Assembly: GCA_020634515.1 (NCBI GenBank)
Contig: JACKBL010000010.1
Coordinates: 1-64,000 of the forward strand
Direction of reading: 5' to 3'
Source: Ardenticatenales bacterium
GTDB taxonomy: Bacteria; Chloroflexota; Anaerolineae; Promineifilales; Promineifilaceae
Length of the DNA stretch: 64,000 nt
A model generated the notes under the pieces. The model saw only the letters and a list, made by a program, of their open reading frames with translations, did not search any database and had not been told where the DNA came from. Within the stretch, counting starts at the first letter, position 1, and each line of letters opens with the position of its first letter. A program made the translations under genes and the position numbers. Below are positions 63,475-64,000 of the stretch, piece after piece.

Positions 63475-64000
63475 ATGTCTGGCGACTTACTGCAAACGAA
63501 ACTGTATGTGCCCCGGTTACGGATGTCTCTCGTCCCCCGCCCTCGCCTCATTGAAAAGCTCAACCAGGGACTGCACCGCAAACTAACCCTTATCTCCGCC
63601 CCGGCCGGTTTTGGCAAAACGACGCTTGTTCTTGATTGGATCCAACGACAAGAACGGCCGGTGGCCTGGCTGTCGTTAGATAAGAACGATCAAGACCCCC
63701 GACGATTTCTGACATACCTCGTTGCTGCTATACAAAACATCCAACCGGATTTCGGCGAAGCTGCTTTGCATCTGCTGCAAGAGCCGGGCCAGGAATTGAC
63801 CCGGCTGTTGCTGGAATCACTGTTGACGATCATTTTGAATGAGATGATTGCTGTCGCCACACCGCTCACTCTCATTCTCGACGATTATCACGTCATCGAA
63901 TCGCCGGCAGTAAACGACGCGGTTTCTTTCCTGATAAATCACCTTCCCCCCCCTATTCACTTAATCATTATCAGTCGGACCAAACCGGGCTTGCCGCTAT
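63475..64000 (+). CDS. LuxR/MalT-type STAND transcriptional activator, N-terminal part
   Basis: The frame from ATG 63475 is open to the window edge (about 175 residues). The opening LQTKLYVPRLRMSLVPRPRL followed by LIEKLNQGL is typical of MalT-like large LuxR regulators. Walker A APAGFGKTT lies at about 42-50 and the Walker B part LTLILDDYHVIE has Asp136 and Asp137. The segment RPVAWLSLDKNDQDPRRFLT is also diagnostic. The remainder (TPR-like region and C-terminal LuxR HTH) lies outside. Family members bind ATP and an inducer, then activate transcription. Confidence 0.9.
   Translation, partial: MSGDLLQTKLYVPRLRMSLVPRPRLIEKLNQGLHRKLTLISAPAGFGKTTLVLDWIQRQERPVAWLSLDKNDQDPRRFLTYLVAAIQNIQPDFGEAALHLLQEPGQELTRLLLESLLTIILNEMIAVATPLTLILDDYHVIESPAVNDAVSFLINHLPPPIHLIIISRTKPGLPL

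Noticed and set aside
63404..63586. 60-codon frame overlapping the SRPBCC stop by ATGA
   Set aside because: It overlaps the start of the MalT-type gene in another frame. The MalT frame has clear family motifs from 63475, while this one has none.
1..64000. CRISPR arrays, tRNA or rRNA genes, and a replication origin
   Set aside because: No regularly spaced direct repeats, no cloverleaf with CCA-type ends and no rRNA-like stretches were noticed on either strand. A covariance-model scan would be needed to be sure.

Overview
The window looks like a chromosome segment of a filamentous or environmental bacterium, most probably a member of Chloroflexota (inference, no marker gene is present). The reasons are the density of STAND/NB-ARC regulators with TPR arms, a LuxR/MalT-type ATPase, a sigma-like gene next to a TPR-CHAT protease, a tail-collar protein gene set, and very many copies of the octamer TGCCGGCA in both genes and spacers. 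No rRNA, tRNA or CRISPR array was seen.

Layout. Positions 1-8460 hold three related minus-strand STAND cassettes: an XRE/NB-ARC gene followed by a separate TPR gene, an XRE-NB-ARC-TPR fusion, and a sigma4-like-HTH/NB-ARC gene followed by a separate TPR gene. Two short plus-strand genes for exported peptides with a similar two-cysteine C-terminus lie between them. Positions 8989-10935 hold small membrane proteins and a UspA protein on the minus strand. Positions 11494-15877 hold a plus-strand trio: a sigma-like factor, a 205-aa protein, and a TPR-CHAT caspase-like protease. Positions 16224-20774 hold a shortened tail-collar protein, a GNAT acetyltransferase, a DUF6916-like protein, a secreted tail-fibre-like protein and a secreted subtilisin-like protease. 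About 1.4 kb of degraded sequence follows.

Positions 22244-57832 hold a hybrid type I PKS-NRPS assembly line of seven genes on the plus strand, followed by an MFS exporter (57898-59256). In order: KS-AT-DH-KR-ACP; KS-AT-DH-ER-KR-ACP; KS-AT-ACP-aminotransferase-luciferase-like monooxygenase-C-A-PCP-C; a B12/radical-SAM protein fused to half a condensation domain; half-C-A-PCP; C-A-PCP-E; C-PCP-TE. Inferred product: a lipopeptide whose acyl chain is beta-aminated and probably alpha-hydroxylated, carrying at least three amino acids with one D-configured, and possibly methylated by the radical-SAM enzyme. No starter-loading module and no last adenylation domain are visible.

Positions 59394-64000 hold a membrane protein, a TlpA-like thioredoxin next to a di-haem cytochrome c peroxidase, a broken transposase remnant, an SRPBCC protein and the start of a MalT-type regulator.

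Small mobile elements shape the window. Six MITE-like elements with GTAAC/GTGAC-type ends were found; five have exact or 7/8 duplications of an 8-base target and one has a 6/8 match. Two near-identical 103-bp copies in opposite orientation lie at the left edge of the biosynthetic cluster (22099-22201) and just beyond its right edge (60280-60382).
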